This document shows positions 8,125-16,534 of a stretch of 64,000 nt of DNA, in pieces. Each line of letters begins with the position of its first letter. Position 1 is the stretch's first letter. Under the pieces are notes generated by a model. It worked only from the letters and a program-made list of their open reading frames with translations, was not told the origin of the DNA and ran no database searches. This DNA is from Sulfitobacter sp. S190. Lineage in GTDB: Bacteria > Pseudomonadota > Alphaproteobacteria > Rhodobacterales > Rhodobacteraceae. The translations under genes and the position numbers were made by a program. The stretch lies in assembly GCF_025141935.1 (NCBI RefSeq), contig NZ_CP081125.1:32153-96152 (forward strand). Direction: 5' to 3'.

Positions 8125-8979
8125 CTATCCTTGATTCTCTGCCAAGTCACTCCGCGCGTCGCGGATGATCATCCACGACGAATGCAGGAACAGCCCTGCA
8201 ATTGCGAAGGCCACAATTAGGTCGGGCCAGGCGCTTCCAAGCCATGCGACCAGTCCGGCGGCGATCACCACGGCGAGGTTGCCGATGGCGTCGTTGCGGG
8301 AGAACAGCCAGACCGCCCGCATGTTTGCGTCCCCCTTACGGTGTTTCAGGAGCGGCAGGACCGCAAGGATGTTCACGATCAACGCGCCCACTGCGAAGGC
8401 TCCCATCAACCCGGCTTCGGGCGTCGTCTGATTGAGAACGCGCCAAAGCGTGCTGCCCACAACGCCAAGGCCCAGAAACCCCAGAAACACGCCCTGGATC
8501 ATCGCCGACCGCGCCCGCCATATCAGGCTCCAGCCGATGGCGAGCAGACCCAGAAAGGTGATCGCGCCATCACCCAGAAAATCGAGCGCGTCCGCCTTCA
8601 AAGCCTGCGACCCGGACAGGAACCCGCCGAACATCTCGACCGCGCCGTAGCCGAGATTGAGCAGGACCACGATCCAGAGGGCGCGGCGATAACTCGGGTC
8701 CTTGTAGGCCGGATCGGAGGATGTGTCGCCGTCCTCGATCTTCTCAAAGCCGTAGCCGGTCGCATCGAGCGCGGGCCGCACCTTCGACAAGTCACCCTCC
8801 GCGATCCGCAATGTCATGACGTGGGTCGCGGCAGACACCTTCACATCGCTGGTCGCCACGCCCGCAGACCGGGCCGCGCGCTCGATCTCGGCGGCGTCCT
8901 TGGCGCAGTCCATGCCCTGCACCCGCATCCGGATCGGTGAGGATGCCGTAGGCAACGTGCTGTTCTCGGCCTGGCTCAT
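8125..8979 (-). CDS. Cation transporter with N-terminal heavy-metal (HMA-like) domain
   Basis: A 284-residue fusion. Residues ~15-80 resemble a heavy-metal-associated domain with the partly conserved motif GMDCAKDA in place of GMxCxxC. The rest is a CDF-like membrane domain with about six helices, ADALDFLGDGAI as the first metal site and SRNDAIGNL for the second. Such proteins export Zn/Cd/Co. GAGGA lies just before the ATG. It is divergent from an ArsR/CmtR-like gene with 63 bases between them, which probably holds the shared operator. The loss of the second Cys of CxxC suggests altered metal binding by the N-terminal domain. Confidence 0.82.
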   Translation of the reverse strand: MSQAENSTLPTASSPIRMRVQGMDCAKDAAEIERAARSAGVATSDVKVSAATHVMTLRIAEGDLSKVRPALDATGYGFEKIEDGDTSSDPAYKDPSYRRALWIVVLLNLGYGAVEMFGGFLSGSQALKADALDFLGDGAITFLGLLAIGWSLIWRARSAMIQGVFLGFLGLGVVGSTLWRVLNQTTPEAGLMGAFAVGALIVNILAVLPLLKHRKGDANMRAVWLFSRNDAIGNLAVVIAAGLVAWLGSAWPDLIVAFAIAGLFLHSSWMIIRDARSDLAENQG

Positions 8980-9042
8980 GTGCGATCCTCTTCGAGGTGG
9001 TAAGCGAAAGGGTTAGCCGCTGACGTATCAGTGGATAATGAT

Positions 9043-9393
9043 ATGATGACGAACGACGCGCAAGGCGATCTTTTGGCAGCCGACGCTTTGGAACTGCGGG
9101 CAAAGCTCTTCCGGGGTCTCGGCGATCCCAGCCGTCTGGCGATCCTTGATGCGCTGGTATCAGGCGAACGCAACGTGCAGGAAATTGTCGGACATACTGG
9201 GTTGGGTCAGCCGAACGTCTCGAACCATCTGCGCTGCCTTCTCGACTGCGGGCTGGTTAGCCGCCGCAGCGAAGGTCGGTTCGTTCGGTATCGGCTTGCT
9301 GACGGACGGATTGCCGGTCTCGTCAAAGATGCGGATCGGCTTCTTGCCGCGACAGCCACCGGACTCGACAACTGCAAGCGCTACACAGAGTAG
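9043..9393 (+). CDS. ArsR/SmtB-family repressor, CmtR-like Cd/Pb sensor
   Basis: A ~116-residue winged-helix repressor (FRGLGDPSRLAILDALVSGE; recognition helix GQPNVSNHLRCLLDCGLV). Counting from ATG 9043, cysteines at 65 and 69 in the recognition-helix region and at 111 near the C terminus copy the C-x3-C plus distant C arrangement of CmtR, a Cd(II)/Pb(II) sensor, rather than the CxC of ArsR. A GTG at 9031 is also in frame, but the ATG-ATG at 9043 is the likelier start. It probably represses the divergent HMA-CDF gene. An AT-rich near-palindromic stretch around 9022-9050 is a plausible operator. Confidence 0.82.
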   Translation: MMTNDAQGDLLAADALELRAKLFRGLGDPSRLAILDALVSGERNVQEIVGHTGLGQPNVSNHLRCLLDCGLVSRRSEGRFVRYRLADGRIAGLVKDADRLLAATATGLDNCKRYTE

Positions 9394-9397
9394 GTGT

Positions 9398-10333
9398 TCA
9401 TCCGTGCCGCTCCTCGCCATGCCCGCGCCCGCCGAACTCGGACGGCTCGTCGCAAGCGTGGCGCGCACATTCCAGCTCAAGCGTCGTGTGCTCGATGTCG
9501 AACCGGTCGGCGAGTGTCGTCTTGATCCTATCTTTCACTGAGTCGGCGTCGTTCCAGCGGCCCTCTGCGATGACGACATGCGCGTCTAGTGCCGCACGGT
9601 GTTCGTCCATCTGCCAGAAATGCGCGTGGTGTATGCCCGTCACGCCGTCGACACCGCGCACGGTCTCCAAAACCGCCTCCGTCTCGATCTCGGGCGGCGA
9701 GCCGAGCATCAGTATACGGATCACGGGTCCGATCTCCCGGAACGATTGCCACAGGATGTAGCCCGCGATCAGCACCGTCACGAGCGGGTCGATCAGCCGC
9801 CAGTCGTAGAGCAAGATCAGCGTCCCCGCGACAATCACCGCGACGGAGCCGAGCGCGTCGGCGACGTTGTGCAGGAACGCCGCGCGGATGTTCACGCTGG
9901 ATTTGGACATGGCGTAGGTCAGCGCCGCCGTCACCGCGTCCACAATCAGCGCGATCCCGGCGATGATGACGATCAGCCACCCCTCGACCGGCTGCGGATC
10001 GGCGAAGCGCATTGCAGCCTCGTAGAGCAGGTAAAGGCCGATCACGATCAGCGTGGTGTAGTTGATGAGCGCTGCAACGACCTCGACCCGACCGTAACCG
10101 AACGTCATGTCGGCATCGCGGGGTCGCCGCGCGATCTTCCGAGCCGCGAAGGCGATGATAAGCGAGATCGCATCGGAGAAGTTGTGCAGCGCGTCGGCGA
10201 TCAGGGCGAGTGAGCCGGAAACGATGCCGCCGACGATCTGAGCAACCGTCAGGCCCATATTGACTGCGATGGCGGCGAAGACCCGGCGATCGCCCGCTTC
10301 CGGATCGACGTGATGATGATGGCCGTGGCCCAT
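9398..10333 (-). CDS. CDF-family zinc/cadmium efflux pump (ZitB/CzcD type)
   Basis: A 311-residue inner-membrane antiporter of the cation diffusion facilitator family. Seen are a His-rich N terminus (GHGHHHH), six predicted membrane helices, metal site A residues in DALHNFSDA and HNVADALGS, and a cytosolic C-terminal domain with HHAHFWQMDEHRAALDAHV. It exports Zn(II), Cd(II) or Co(II) using the proton gradient. A GGAGCC ribosome-binding site precedes ATG 10333. It is divergent from a MerR-family gene across a promoter with a 19-base spacer, so it is probably induced by that regulator. Confidence 0.9.
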   Translation of the reverse strand: MGHGHHHHVDPEAGDRRVFAAIAVNMGLTVAQIVGGIVSGSLALIADALHNFSDAISLIIAFAARKIARRPRDADMTFGYGRVEVVAALINYTTLIVIGLYLLYEAAMRFADPQPVEGWLIVIIAGIALIVDAVTAALTYAMSKSSVNIRAAFLHNVADALGSVAVIVAGTLILLYDWRLIDPLVTVLIAGYILWQSFREIGPVIRILMLGSPPEIETEAVLETVRGVDGVTGIHHAHFWQMDEHRAALDAHVVIAEGRWNDADSVKDRIKTTLADRFDIEHTTLELECARHACDEPSEFGGRGHGEERHG

Positions 10334-10368
10334 GACGGCGGCTCCTTTCGATTCGTATCGTTACAGGG

Positions 10369-10399
10369 TAGATACGATCTACAGCGACTGTAGGTTCAA
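10369..10399 (-). promoter_or_regulatory. MerR-type operator/promoter of the CDF pump gene
   Basis: On the minus strand: -35 TTGAAC (10399-10394), a 19-base spacer carrying the dyad CTACAG-N3-CTGTAG (10379-10393), and -10 TATCTA (10374-10369). This predicts activation by the divergent MerR protein and leaves a ~29-base leader. Confidence 0.8.
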
Positions 10400-10407
10400 G
10401 GGGCGAC

Positions 10408-10857
10408 ATGAAAGAATATTCCATCGGGCAGATGTCGCGCCGGACGGGCGTGAAGGTCACCACGATCCGCTACTACGAAAGCCGGGGTCTGATCCCGTCG
10501 CCCGCGCGCACAACAGGCGGGCAGCGGCGATACGACGAAGCGGCGCTCGAACGGCTTGCCTTCCTGCGTCACGCGCGGGAACTGGGCTTTGGTCTCGATG
10601 ACATCTCCGATTTGATGGCATTGGCAGAAGCACCGTCAGAGGCCTGCGCCCCCGCCCATGAGATCGCGCGCAAGCAGCTCGCGGCGGTGGACCGGCGGCT
10701 GTCCATCCTCGCGCAGCTTCGCGAAGAGCTGGTGCGGATGGCTGACGCGGATGATCCGGGCCATGCCGGGAAGTGCCGCGTCATCGAGGTTCTGGGGGAT
10801 CACCGGCTCTGTATCGGTGCGCACGACCTGCCTGGCGAAACTTCTCAAATGTCATGA
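10408..10857 (+). CDS. MerR-family regulator, ZntR/CadR-like
   Basis: A 149-residue MerR protein with DNA-binding domain IGQMSRRTGVKVTTIRYYESRGL, a dimerisation helix and a C-terminal metal loop. Candidate ligands are Cys80, His119, Cys123, His132 and Cys135, a set resembling Zn/Cd/Pb sensors more than CueR or MerR. It is divergent from the CDF pump and is predicted to activate it. It is convergent with the Crp-like gene, with only one base between the stop codons. Confidence 0.85.
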   Translation: MKEYSIGQMSRRTGVKVTTIRYYESRGLIPSPARTTGGQRRYDEAALERLAFLRHARELGFGLDDISDLMALAEAPSEACAPAHEIARKQLAAVDRRLSILAQLREELVRMADADDPGHAGKCRVIEVLGDHRLCIGAHDLPGETSQMS

Positions 10858-10858
10858 G

Positions 10859-11386
10859 TTACCGTCGCCGCGCCAACTCGCGATAAAGCGCCGGTGGTGA
10901 CACGCCGATCTGTTCCGCGACCTTGATCCACTCGCCTTTCTCCGGCTCTCCGTGAAGGTCAAGCCAAGCGTCCAGCCTGTCGGAGACGCGCCGCAAACGC
11001 AGTATCTCGACGCGCGCGCGCTGTGTCTGGACTTCTCGGGCGTGGGTTTCGACGAGGCTCAGGGCCGCATTCGGTTGATCGCACAAAGCCGACAGAAAGT
11101 CGGCACGGAGTATGGTTGCCACCTCGGCACGCGTTCGCGCAACCGCATCGCAATGGTAGGTTTCAGCTAACAGGGACGCCTCGGCCAGCGCAGCGCCCGC
11201 CGTCGCGATATGTAAGGTAAGTGAGGTTCCGTCTTTCATCGGACGTTCCAGCGCGACCGCGCCTTTGCGGACCAGATACATGCGGCTGACCCGATCCTCC
11301 CGTCGGAACAGGGTCTCTCCTTGCTCAAGGGCACGCTGAGGCGCGTTGTCGAATATATGCTGCCAGCCGGACATGATAGAAATCAT
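10859..11386 (-). CDS. Crp/Fnr-family transcriptional regulator
   Basis: About 175 residues: an N-terminal cyclic-nucleotide-binding-like beta roll (RALEQGETLFRREDRVSRMYLVRKGAVALE), a central helix, and a compact C-terminal helix-turn-helix (GEWIKVAEQIGVSPPALYREL). The frame stays open further upstream but only the part from ATG 11386 (or ATG 11374, MSGWQHIF) matches the family. At ~175 residues it is shorter than usual Crp proteins (~220), with the shortening in the HTH wing. It is divergent from the copper-associated gene at 11437, which it may regulate. No Fnr-type cysteine cluster is visible at the N terminus. Confidence 0.8.
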   Translation of the reverse strand: MISIMSGWQHIFDNAPQRALEQGETLFRREDRVSRMYLVRKGAVALERPMKDGTSLTLHIATAGAALAEASLLAETYHCDAVARTRAEVATILRADFLSALCDQPNAALSLVETHAREVQTQRARVEILRLRRVSDRLDAWLDLHGEPEKGEWIKVAEQIGVSPPALYRELARRR

Positions 11387-11436
11387 ACGCGCTTTCAAGC
11401 GCATTCGGTAGGGTTTGATGGAGGCTCCAGCGAGGA

Positions 11437-12030
11437 ATGAGAATGCGAAGAAAGGTGATCTTAGCCGCAACGGCCATTTTGGGCGGCGCAGCCATTGCAT
11501 TGGCACAGACAGCAAACTCGGATCACGGTGAGCCGATGGATCATGCGGCGCATGGCCGGGAAGGCCACGCTGGCAGCTTGACATTAACCGAACCGAGTCA
11601 GGGCGCATTCGCGGCGCTCTCCGAAGTCGTGCGGGTGCTGGAAGCCGATCCGGACACGGATTGGTCTCGGGTCGATCTTGCGGGGCTACGGGCACATCTG
11701 GTCGATATGGATCGGCTCGTGTCGGATGCTGTTGTGACGGAAACGGACCTGCCGGACGGGTTGTTGATGATGGCGACTGGCGATGCGGAAACGATTGCCA
11801 CGCTGCGCCGCATGGTTCCGGCCCATGCCGCGCAACTTGCACGGGATGATCGCTGGACAGTGGACACGGCCGAAGTCGAAAACGGCGTCGAGCTGCGCGT
11901 TACCAGCGTTGATCCCGGCGTCGTTCCCCGGATCAAGGGATTGGGCTTCTTCGGCCTGATGGCGAGCCAGGATCATCATCGCGAACATCATCTGATGATG
12001 GCGCTTGGGGACGATGAGCACGCGCATTGA
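11437..12030 (+). CDS. Periplasmic His-rich protein of the copper cluster, unknown function
   Basis: About 197 residues. A signal peptide (residues ~1-23, ending ALAQ) is followed by a His/Met-rich linker (DHGEPMDHAAHGREGH), a helical central region and a tail with HHREHH and DEHAH. Metal binding in the periplasm is likely from these clusters and from the position before the copper genes. ATG 11443 may be the actual start because the AGGA at 11434-11437 is spaced properly for it and not for ATG 11437. I do not recognise a named domain. Confidence 0.7.
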   Translation: MRMRRKVILAATAILGGAAIALAQTANSDHGEPMDHAAHGREGHAGSLTLTEPSQGAFAALSEVVRVLEADPDTDWSRVDLAGLRAHLVDMDRLVSDAVVTETDLPDGLLMMATGDAETIATLRRMVPAHAAQLARDDRWTVDTAEVENGVELRVTSVDPGVVPRIKGLGFFGLMASQDHHREHHLMMALGDDEHAH

Positions 12031-12075
12031 CGCCCGCGACAGGATATATCGCGGCTTACGGCTTGCAAACATCCA

Positions 12076-12094
12076 CATACCCCATGTAGGTATG
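12076..12094 (+). promoter_or_regulatory. CsoR-type operator upstream of the copper operon
   Basis: The dyad CATACC-N7-GGTATG (12076-12094) lies just before the gene at 12099 and matches, at nearly every base, the palindrome at 16853-16873 beside csoR. It is predicted to be bound by CsoR without copper. Confidence 0.7.
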
Positions 12095-12098
12095 CGGT

Positions 12099-12416
12099 AT
12101 GGGTTTGATCCGGCTACTTCTTGTTGTCTTGGTTGCGCTGTCCGCGTCGATCTCCGGGGCGATGGATGCGGGCCATGCGGCTGTCGTGGAGCATAGTCAC
12201 GTTGCGATGGATGAAGTGGCCGACGATCAGCCGGTCTGCTGTTCGGAAAGCTCTGAGCGCTCCCAGACCTGCCATGCGCTTCCCGCGCTGCTTCCCGGTG
12301 CAGCAGGCCACCATAATGACGCCCCCGCGACCTGTGAGGATGTCTTCACCGCCGCAAGCCTGCTGCTGACGGGATTTGAGCCGTCCGGCCCTCTCGACCC
12401 GCCCCGCGCGGCGTGA
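12099..12416 (+). CDS. Small exported Cys/His protein, first gene of the copper operon
   Basis: A 105-residue protein with a clear signal peptide (MGLIRLLLVVLVALSASISG), then HSH, a CC pair (PVCCSES), two single cysteines and GHH. The composition suggests metal binding or redox-active cysteines in the periplasm. ATG 12099 begins five bases after the predicted CsoR operator, so the transcript leader must be very short or the start lies further in. No named domain recognised. It is followed within 100 bases by the DUF411 gene. Confidence 0.6.
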   Translation: MGLIRLLLVVLVALSASISGAMDAGHAAVVEHSHVAMDEVADDQPVCCSESSERSQTCHALPALLPGAAGHHNDAPATCEDVFTAASLLLTGFEPSGPLDPPRAA

Positions 12417-12506
12417 TGCCTGCCGCGTCCCCCGTGTCGCGGTCCCTTCGTTGCAATCACATCAGAACGGGCAGAGCCCGTGCGTATTCTGTCGAGAGGA
12501 AAAGAC

Positions 12507-13001
12507 ATGAAACCTATCAAGACACTACTCGCCTTCGCCCCAGCTGCAGCGCTTTCGTTTGGCATCGCCTCCTTTGGTGCAGTGGGCATGGCCCACGCGG
12601 ATGACCATTCCAGCATGGCCGATCATGGCACAATGCACGTGACCAAAAGCCCGACCTGCGGCTGTTGTGGTGCCTGGGTCGCCCTGGCCCGCGAGGAAGG
12701 CTACGACATCGAGGTCACGGACACCCGTGATGTCACCAGTGTGAAGCTGGACAACGATGTGCCCGGCACGATGTGGTCCTGCCATACCGCGATGATCGAC
12801 GGCTATGTGGTCGAAGGTCATGTGCCTTTCGCCGCCCTTACGAAACTGCTGGAAGAACGCCCCGAGATTGACGGGATCGCGGTTCCCGGAATGCCCGGCG
12901 GATCGCCCGGCATGGGCGATGATCCGACCGCGCGCTATGACGTTCTGGCCTTCGGTGGCGACGCCGGTGAAGGCGAGGTCTTCTACGAGGCCGGTCTGTG
13001 A
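12507..13001 (+). CDS. DUF411-family periplasmic metal-binding protein
   Basis: A 164-residue exported protein (signal peptide to ~AHA, residue 31). The mature part has TKSPTCGCCGAW, the DUF411 signature, followed by the conserved PGTMWSCHTAMIDGYVVEGHVP segment. DUF411 proteins are common in copper/silver resistance loci and are thought to bind copper. An upstream in-frame GTG (12480) exists, but GAGAGGAAAA places translation at ATG 12507. Its stop overlaps the GTG start of the next gene. Confidence 0.88.
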   Translation: MKPIKTLLAFAPAAALSFGIASFGAVGMAHADDHSSMADHGTMHVTKSPTCGCCGAWVALAREEGYDIEVTDTRDVTSVKLDNDVPGTMWSCHTAMIDGYVVEGHVPFAALTKLLEERPEIDGIAVPGMPGGSPGMGDDPTARYDVLAFGGDAGEGEVFYEAGL

Positions 13002-13462
13002 ACCGGACAATCGGGCTCGGTTTGGGGGCAGTGGTTCTTGCAGGAGCCGCTGCCCTCGCCTTCGGGTGGGGCGCCTCGGCACCGGCCCAGACCGTGCTGA
13101 TGCCGTCCGACCCGGACGTGGTGGCCCTTGGACAGACGATCTACGCCGAGAACTGCGCGTCTTGCCACGGTGCGAACCTCGAAGGTCAGCCGAACTGGCG
13201 GTCGCCCGGCCCGGATGGGCGGCTTCCCGCGCCGCCCCACGATGAGACCGGACATACGTGGCACCATAACGGCGACACGCTGTTCCGGCTGACCAAATAC
13301 GGCACCGGCGCTCTGATCGGCGATCCCGACTACGAATCCAACATGCCCATCTATGAGGGCGTTCTGACGGACGACGAGATCATCGCCGTCCTCAGCTACA
13401 TTAAATCGACATGGCCGCAGGCAATTCGCGAACGCCATGACGAAATGGAGAACAGACAATGA
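12998..13462 (+). CDS. Monohaem c-type cytochrome of the copper operon
   Basis: A 154-residue periplasmic cytochrome: N-terminal signal/anchor helix (residues ~5-30), haem motif CASCH (53-57), and a Met ligand candidate in ESNMPIYEG near residue 113. It starts with GTG inside the preceding TGA (GTGA), so it is coupled to the DUF411 gene, and it overlaps copC by four bases. It may carry electrons released by copper or thiol oxidation towards the respiratory chain. Confidence 0.87.
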   Translation: MNRTIGLGLGAVVLAGAAALAFGWGASAPAQTVLMPSDPDVVALGQTIYAENCASCHGANLEGQPNWRSPGPDGRLPAPPHDETGHTWHHNGDTLFRLTKYGTGALIGDPDYESNMPIYEGVLTDDEIIAVLSYIKSTWPQAIRERHDEMENRQ

Positions 13463-13803
13463 AGCAAATTATTCTGGCCCTTGCGGCCGCACTGGGGACC
13501 GCGACAGCCGCACTGGCCCATTCGAAAGCCGAAGACACGACCCCGGCGAACGGGGCAACCGTCGAAACGGTCGAGGCTATCGAACTGCGCTTCGATGATC
13601 CAATGCGTGTCACCGCCATTAGCCTAAGCGGTCCTGACGGAGAACTGGACGTCACCCGCGAAACCGGCCTCGATCCAGTGACGGAGTTTCGGGCCATGCC
13701 GCCCGAAGATGTGCCCGCCGGGGCCTACACCGTAGATTGGCGTGGGCTGTCTTCTGACGGCCATCCGATGCAGGGCAGCTTCGACTTCACAGTTGCGGAC
13801 TGA
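13459..13803 (+). CDS. copC: CopC-family periplasmic copper-binding protein
   Basis: A 114-residue protein with a signal peptide ending ALAHS. The mature N-terminal His and the HPMQGSFDF segment are the usual Cu(II)/Cu(I) ligands of the CopC beta barrel; TTPANGATVETVEAIELRFDDP is a typical CopC opening. Start and stop are tightly packed with neighbours (overlap with the cytochrome gene; three bases before copD), implying one copper-delivery operon. Confidence 0.92.
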   Translation: MKQIILALAAALGTATAALAHSKAEDTTPANGATVETVEAIELRFDDPMRVTAISLSGPDGELDVTRETGLDPVTEFRAMPPEDVPAGAYTVDWRGLSSDGHPMQGSFDFTVAD

Positions 13804-13806
13804 CCG

Positions 13807-14685
13807 TTGGACGGGCTGGCCCCTATAGACGGTTGGGCGCTTTTGGCAATCCTCGCGAAAGCTGCTGGATATGCAGCGGCGCTGGTTGCCATGGGCGGGC
13901 CGCTCTTCGTCGCGGTCTTTAGATTTGCGCCGGATGACGTGCTGCGCCTCGCGCGAAAGCTCGCTGTGATCGCGGCGCTGCTCGGTCTCGCCGTGCTGGC
14001 ACTGCGCTTCGGTATCCGGTCTGCCCGCATTTCGGGCATGGGCTTTGAGGGCGCGGTCGATCCCATAATGCTCGGTCTCGTCTGGGACAGCCCGCTCGGC
14101 ACGGCGGCGCTCTGGCGTGGGGCGGGTGAACTGCTGATCCTCGCTGTGCTGATCGAGGGGACCTTCGGCCTGACGGCAAGCCTTCTAGGCGCTTTGCTGG
14201 TGGCTGTATCCTACACGCTGGTGGGCCATTCGCTTGGTGATCCGCGCTGGCTTCTCGCGGCCCTCGTGGGTGTGCATCTGCTGGCTGCGGCCTTCTGGAT
14301 CGGCGCTCTGGCACCTTTGCATCGCGCGGCGGGCCTGACCGGCGGTGCGGCCCTGCTGCACCGCTTCGGCACGATTGCCAGCGGGACAGTGGCGATCCTC
14401 GTCCTCGTTGGCCTGACCTTTGCCTGGCTCATGATCGGCTCGTTCGGCGGCTTGTTCGGGACCGCCTATGGCTGGACGCTGATTGCCAAGATCATCGTCG
14501 TCACCGGGCTTTTGGGGCTGGCCGCAAAGAACAAGCTCCGGCTCGTGCCCGCTCTTGCTTCCGGCGATCCTTCGGCCTTCGCCAGGCTGCGCCGCTCGAT
14601 CCGTTTGGAAATCATCATCGTTGCCCTGATCCTGCTGGCGACGGCCACTTTGACCTCGATCACCACGCCCCCGGTGAACCTATGA
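13807..14685 (+). CDS. copD: CopD-family copper membrane transporter
   Basis: A 292-residue inner-membrane protein with about eight helices. CopD receives copper from CopC and moves it across the inner membrane. Conserved family features visible are the histidine-containing GHSLGDPRW and the LVGVHLLAAAFWIGALAPL helix. The start appears to be TTG 13807, three bases after copC; no ATG gives a full first helix. The stop overlaps the multicopper oxidase start as ATGA. Confidence 0.88.
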   Translation: MDGLAPIDGWALLAILAKAAGYAAALVAMGGPLFVAVFRFAPDDVLRLARKLAVIAALLGLAVLALRFGIRSARISGMGFEGAVDPIMLGLVWDSPLGTAALWRGAGELLILAVLIEGTFGLTASLLGALLVAVSYTLVGHSLGDPRWLLAALVGVHLLAAAFWIGALAPLHRAAGLTGGAALLHRFGTIASGTVAILVLVGLTFAWLMIGSFGGLFGTAYGWTLIAKIIVVTGLLGLAAKNKLRLVPALASGDPSAFARLRRSIRLEIIIVALILLATATLTSITTPPVNL

Positions 14686-16127
14686 CTGGAAAACCGAAAA
14701 TGACACATATCTCACGACGCCCGTTTCTGACTGGCGCTGCCGCTCTTGGCGGAACGGCCTTTCTCCCTCGAATGATATTGGCCGATGCTGTTTTGCCGGT
14801 CCTGCGGGCCGCACCGTCGACGGCGCAGCTTGCGCCTGCCGGATACCCAACCACGCCGGTCTGGGCCTACGCGACAAAGGGCGCGGGCATCATCCCCGGC
14901 CCGGAAATCCGCGTCGCCGCCGGTGATCGCGTCCGGCACCAGCTGATCAACGATCTGCCACAGCCGACTGCCGTTCACTGGCACGGTATCCGCATAGAAA
15001 ATGCGATGGATGGGGCTGCACCTTTGACGCAGGCTCCGGTGCCGCCGGGCGAGACGTTCGACTATGACTTCGTGGCCCCCGATCCCGGCACCTACTGGTA
15101 TCACTCCCACGACCGGGGTTTTGAACAGGTGGCGCGCGGGCTAGCCGGTCCCCTGATCGTGGAAGACCGGGAACCGTGGCTCGGCGAGCCGGGGGCCGCG
15201 ACACGCGAATTGACACTGGTTCTGGATGACTGGCTGCTCGATGCGGACGCTGCGATTGTCGAAGACAGGTGGGATGATCTTCATGCCGCTGCCCATGGCG
15301 GGCGGATGGGCAACACGGTCACAGTAAACGGCAACGCCTATCCCGATCTGGACATGCGACCGGGCGAGCGCGTGCGGTTGCGGATCATCAACACCGCGAC
15401 AGCGCGGGTCATGCCGCTGGCCCTTCCGGGCCTTGCACCTCGTGTTATTGCGCTGGATGGCCATCCCGTTCGGCCTCGCGAGGTTGAAACGATCCTGCTC
15501 GGACCGGCGCAGCGCATGGATGTGATCATCGACATGCCTCTGGACCCGGATGTCCAGACTGCACTGCTTCTCGATCCCGGCAGTGGGGAATGGGTCGATG
15601 TCGCGGCCTTCGTTGCGGCAGGTGAACCACTTGCACCTATTGGGGGTGAGGTGCGGCCGCTCCCCGCATGGAGCACCCTTCCGGCACCGGATTTGTCCGA
15701 CCCGCAGCGCGAGGTGCTGCTGATGGAAGGCGGGGCGATGCGCGCGATGCTCGAAACCCGATACCGGGGCGAGGTCATGGATTTTCGTAAGCTGGCCTCG
15801 AACGGCATGGTTTGGGCCTTCAACGGCGTGGCGCACGGGATGGACGCGCCGATGTTCCGCACTGCGTTGGGCCGGACGGTGCATTTGGAAATGACCAACC
15901 GCTCCGTGTTCCCGCACGCCATCCACCTGCACGGCCATCACTTCGAGGTTCTGACCCGCAGCGGTGCCCTGAACACGCCGGGCGACGTGCGCGATACCGT
16001 TCTGATCGGGGCGGACGAAACGCTGGAAATCGCGTTCGTCGCGGACAATCCGGGACAGTGGATGCTGCATTGTCACATGCTCTCGCATCAGGAAGCGGGC
16101 ATGATGGGCTGGTTCGAGGTTGCGTGA
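14682..16127 (+). CDS. Multicopper oxidase (CopA/CueO type), Tat-exported
   Basis: A 481-residue three-cupredoxin oxidase. A twin-arginine signal (SRRPFLTG) is followed by the copper ligand motifs HWHG (~99-102), HSH (~141-143), HAIHLHGHHF and HCHMLSHQEAGMM (type 1 Cys-His-Met). It probably oxidises Cu(I) to the less toxic Cu(II) in the periplasm. There is no long Met-rich insert as in CueO. ATG 14682 overlaps the copD stop; ATG 14700 would also preserve the Tat signal. The last gene of the run starts inside its stop codon. Confidence 0.92.
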   Translation: MTGKPKMTHISRRPFLTGAAALGGTAFLPRMILADAVLPVLRAAPSTAQLAPAGYPTTPVWAYATKGAGIIPGPEIRVAAGDRVRHQLINDLPQPTAVHWHGIRIENAMDGAAPLTQAPVPPGETFDYDFVAPDPGTYWYHSHDRGFEQVARGLAGPLIVEDREPWLGEPGAATRELTLVLDDWLLDADAAIVEDRWDDLHAAAHGGRMGNTVTVNGNAYPDLDMRPGERVRLRIINTATARVMPLALPGLAPRVIALDGHPVRPREVETILLGPAQRMDVIIDMPLDPDVQTALLLDPGSGEWVDVAAFVAAGEPLAPIGGEVRPLPAWSTLPAPDLSDPQREVLLMEGGAMRAMLETRYRGEVMDFRKLASNGMVWAFNGVAHGMDAPMFRTALGRTVHLEMTNRSVFPHAIHLHGHHFEVLTRSGALNTPGDVRDTVLIGADETLEIAFVADNPGQWMLHCHMLSHQEAGMMGWFEVA

Positions 16128-16528
16128 CGTTCTGGTTTCCCCTTCTGGCCGGGGTCGGTCTCGGCGGTGCAACGGTTGCGCTCATGGCAATCGGCGGCGT
16201 GATGCATCAGCGCGGCACCTGGGCCACTATCATGGTGGCCATCGCGTCCTTCTACGTGGTTTTCGCGATCCAGACCGGGGACACACTGGAAATCGTCGTT
16301 CATACCGGCCTTGCGGCGGGCTTTACGGCTCTGGCAATCATCGGCGCGCGCACCTCGTCCTGGATCCTGGCCGCTGCCCTGCTCGGACACGGGATATTCG
16401 ATGTGTTCGCCGGATCGGTCATTGCCAACCACGCGCCGGGGTGGTGGGGACCATTCTGCCTCGGGATCGACGTGGTGCTGGCACTGACGCTCGCCGCTAT
16501 GCTTTTGCGGGGGCGAACGCTCGATTGA
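16124..16528 (+). CDS. Small integral membrane protein of the copper operon
   Basis: A 134-residue protein of about four membrane helices, with GHGIFDVFAG and HAPGWW near the C terminus. It begins with GTG inside the TGA of the oxidase gene (GTGA), so it is the last translationally coupled gene of the copper operon. No family recognised with certainty; similar short membrane proteins without known function occur beside multicopper oxidases. It is convergent with csoR, six bases apart. Confidence 0.75.
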   Translation: MTFWFPLLAGVGLGGATVALMAIGGVMHQRGTWATIMVAIASFYVVFAIQTGDTLEIVVHTGLAAGFTALAIIGARTSSWILAAALLGHGIFDVFAGSVIANHAPGWWGPFCLGIDVVLALTLAAMLLRGRTLD

Positions 16529-16534
16529 GAACAG

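Noticed and set aside
15141..16172. A 343-codon minus-strand frame opposite the multicopper oxidase
   Set aside because: The plus strand carries all copper ligands; the reverse frame is compositionally a shadow.
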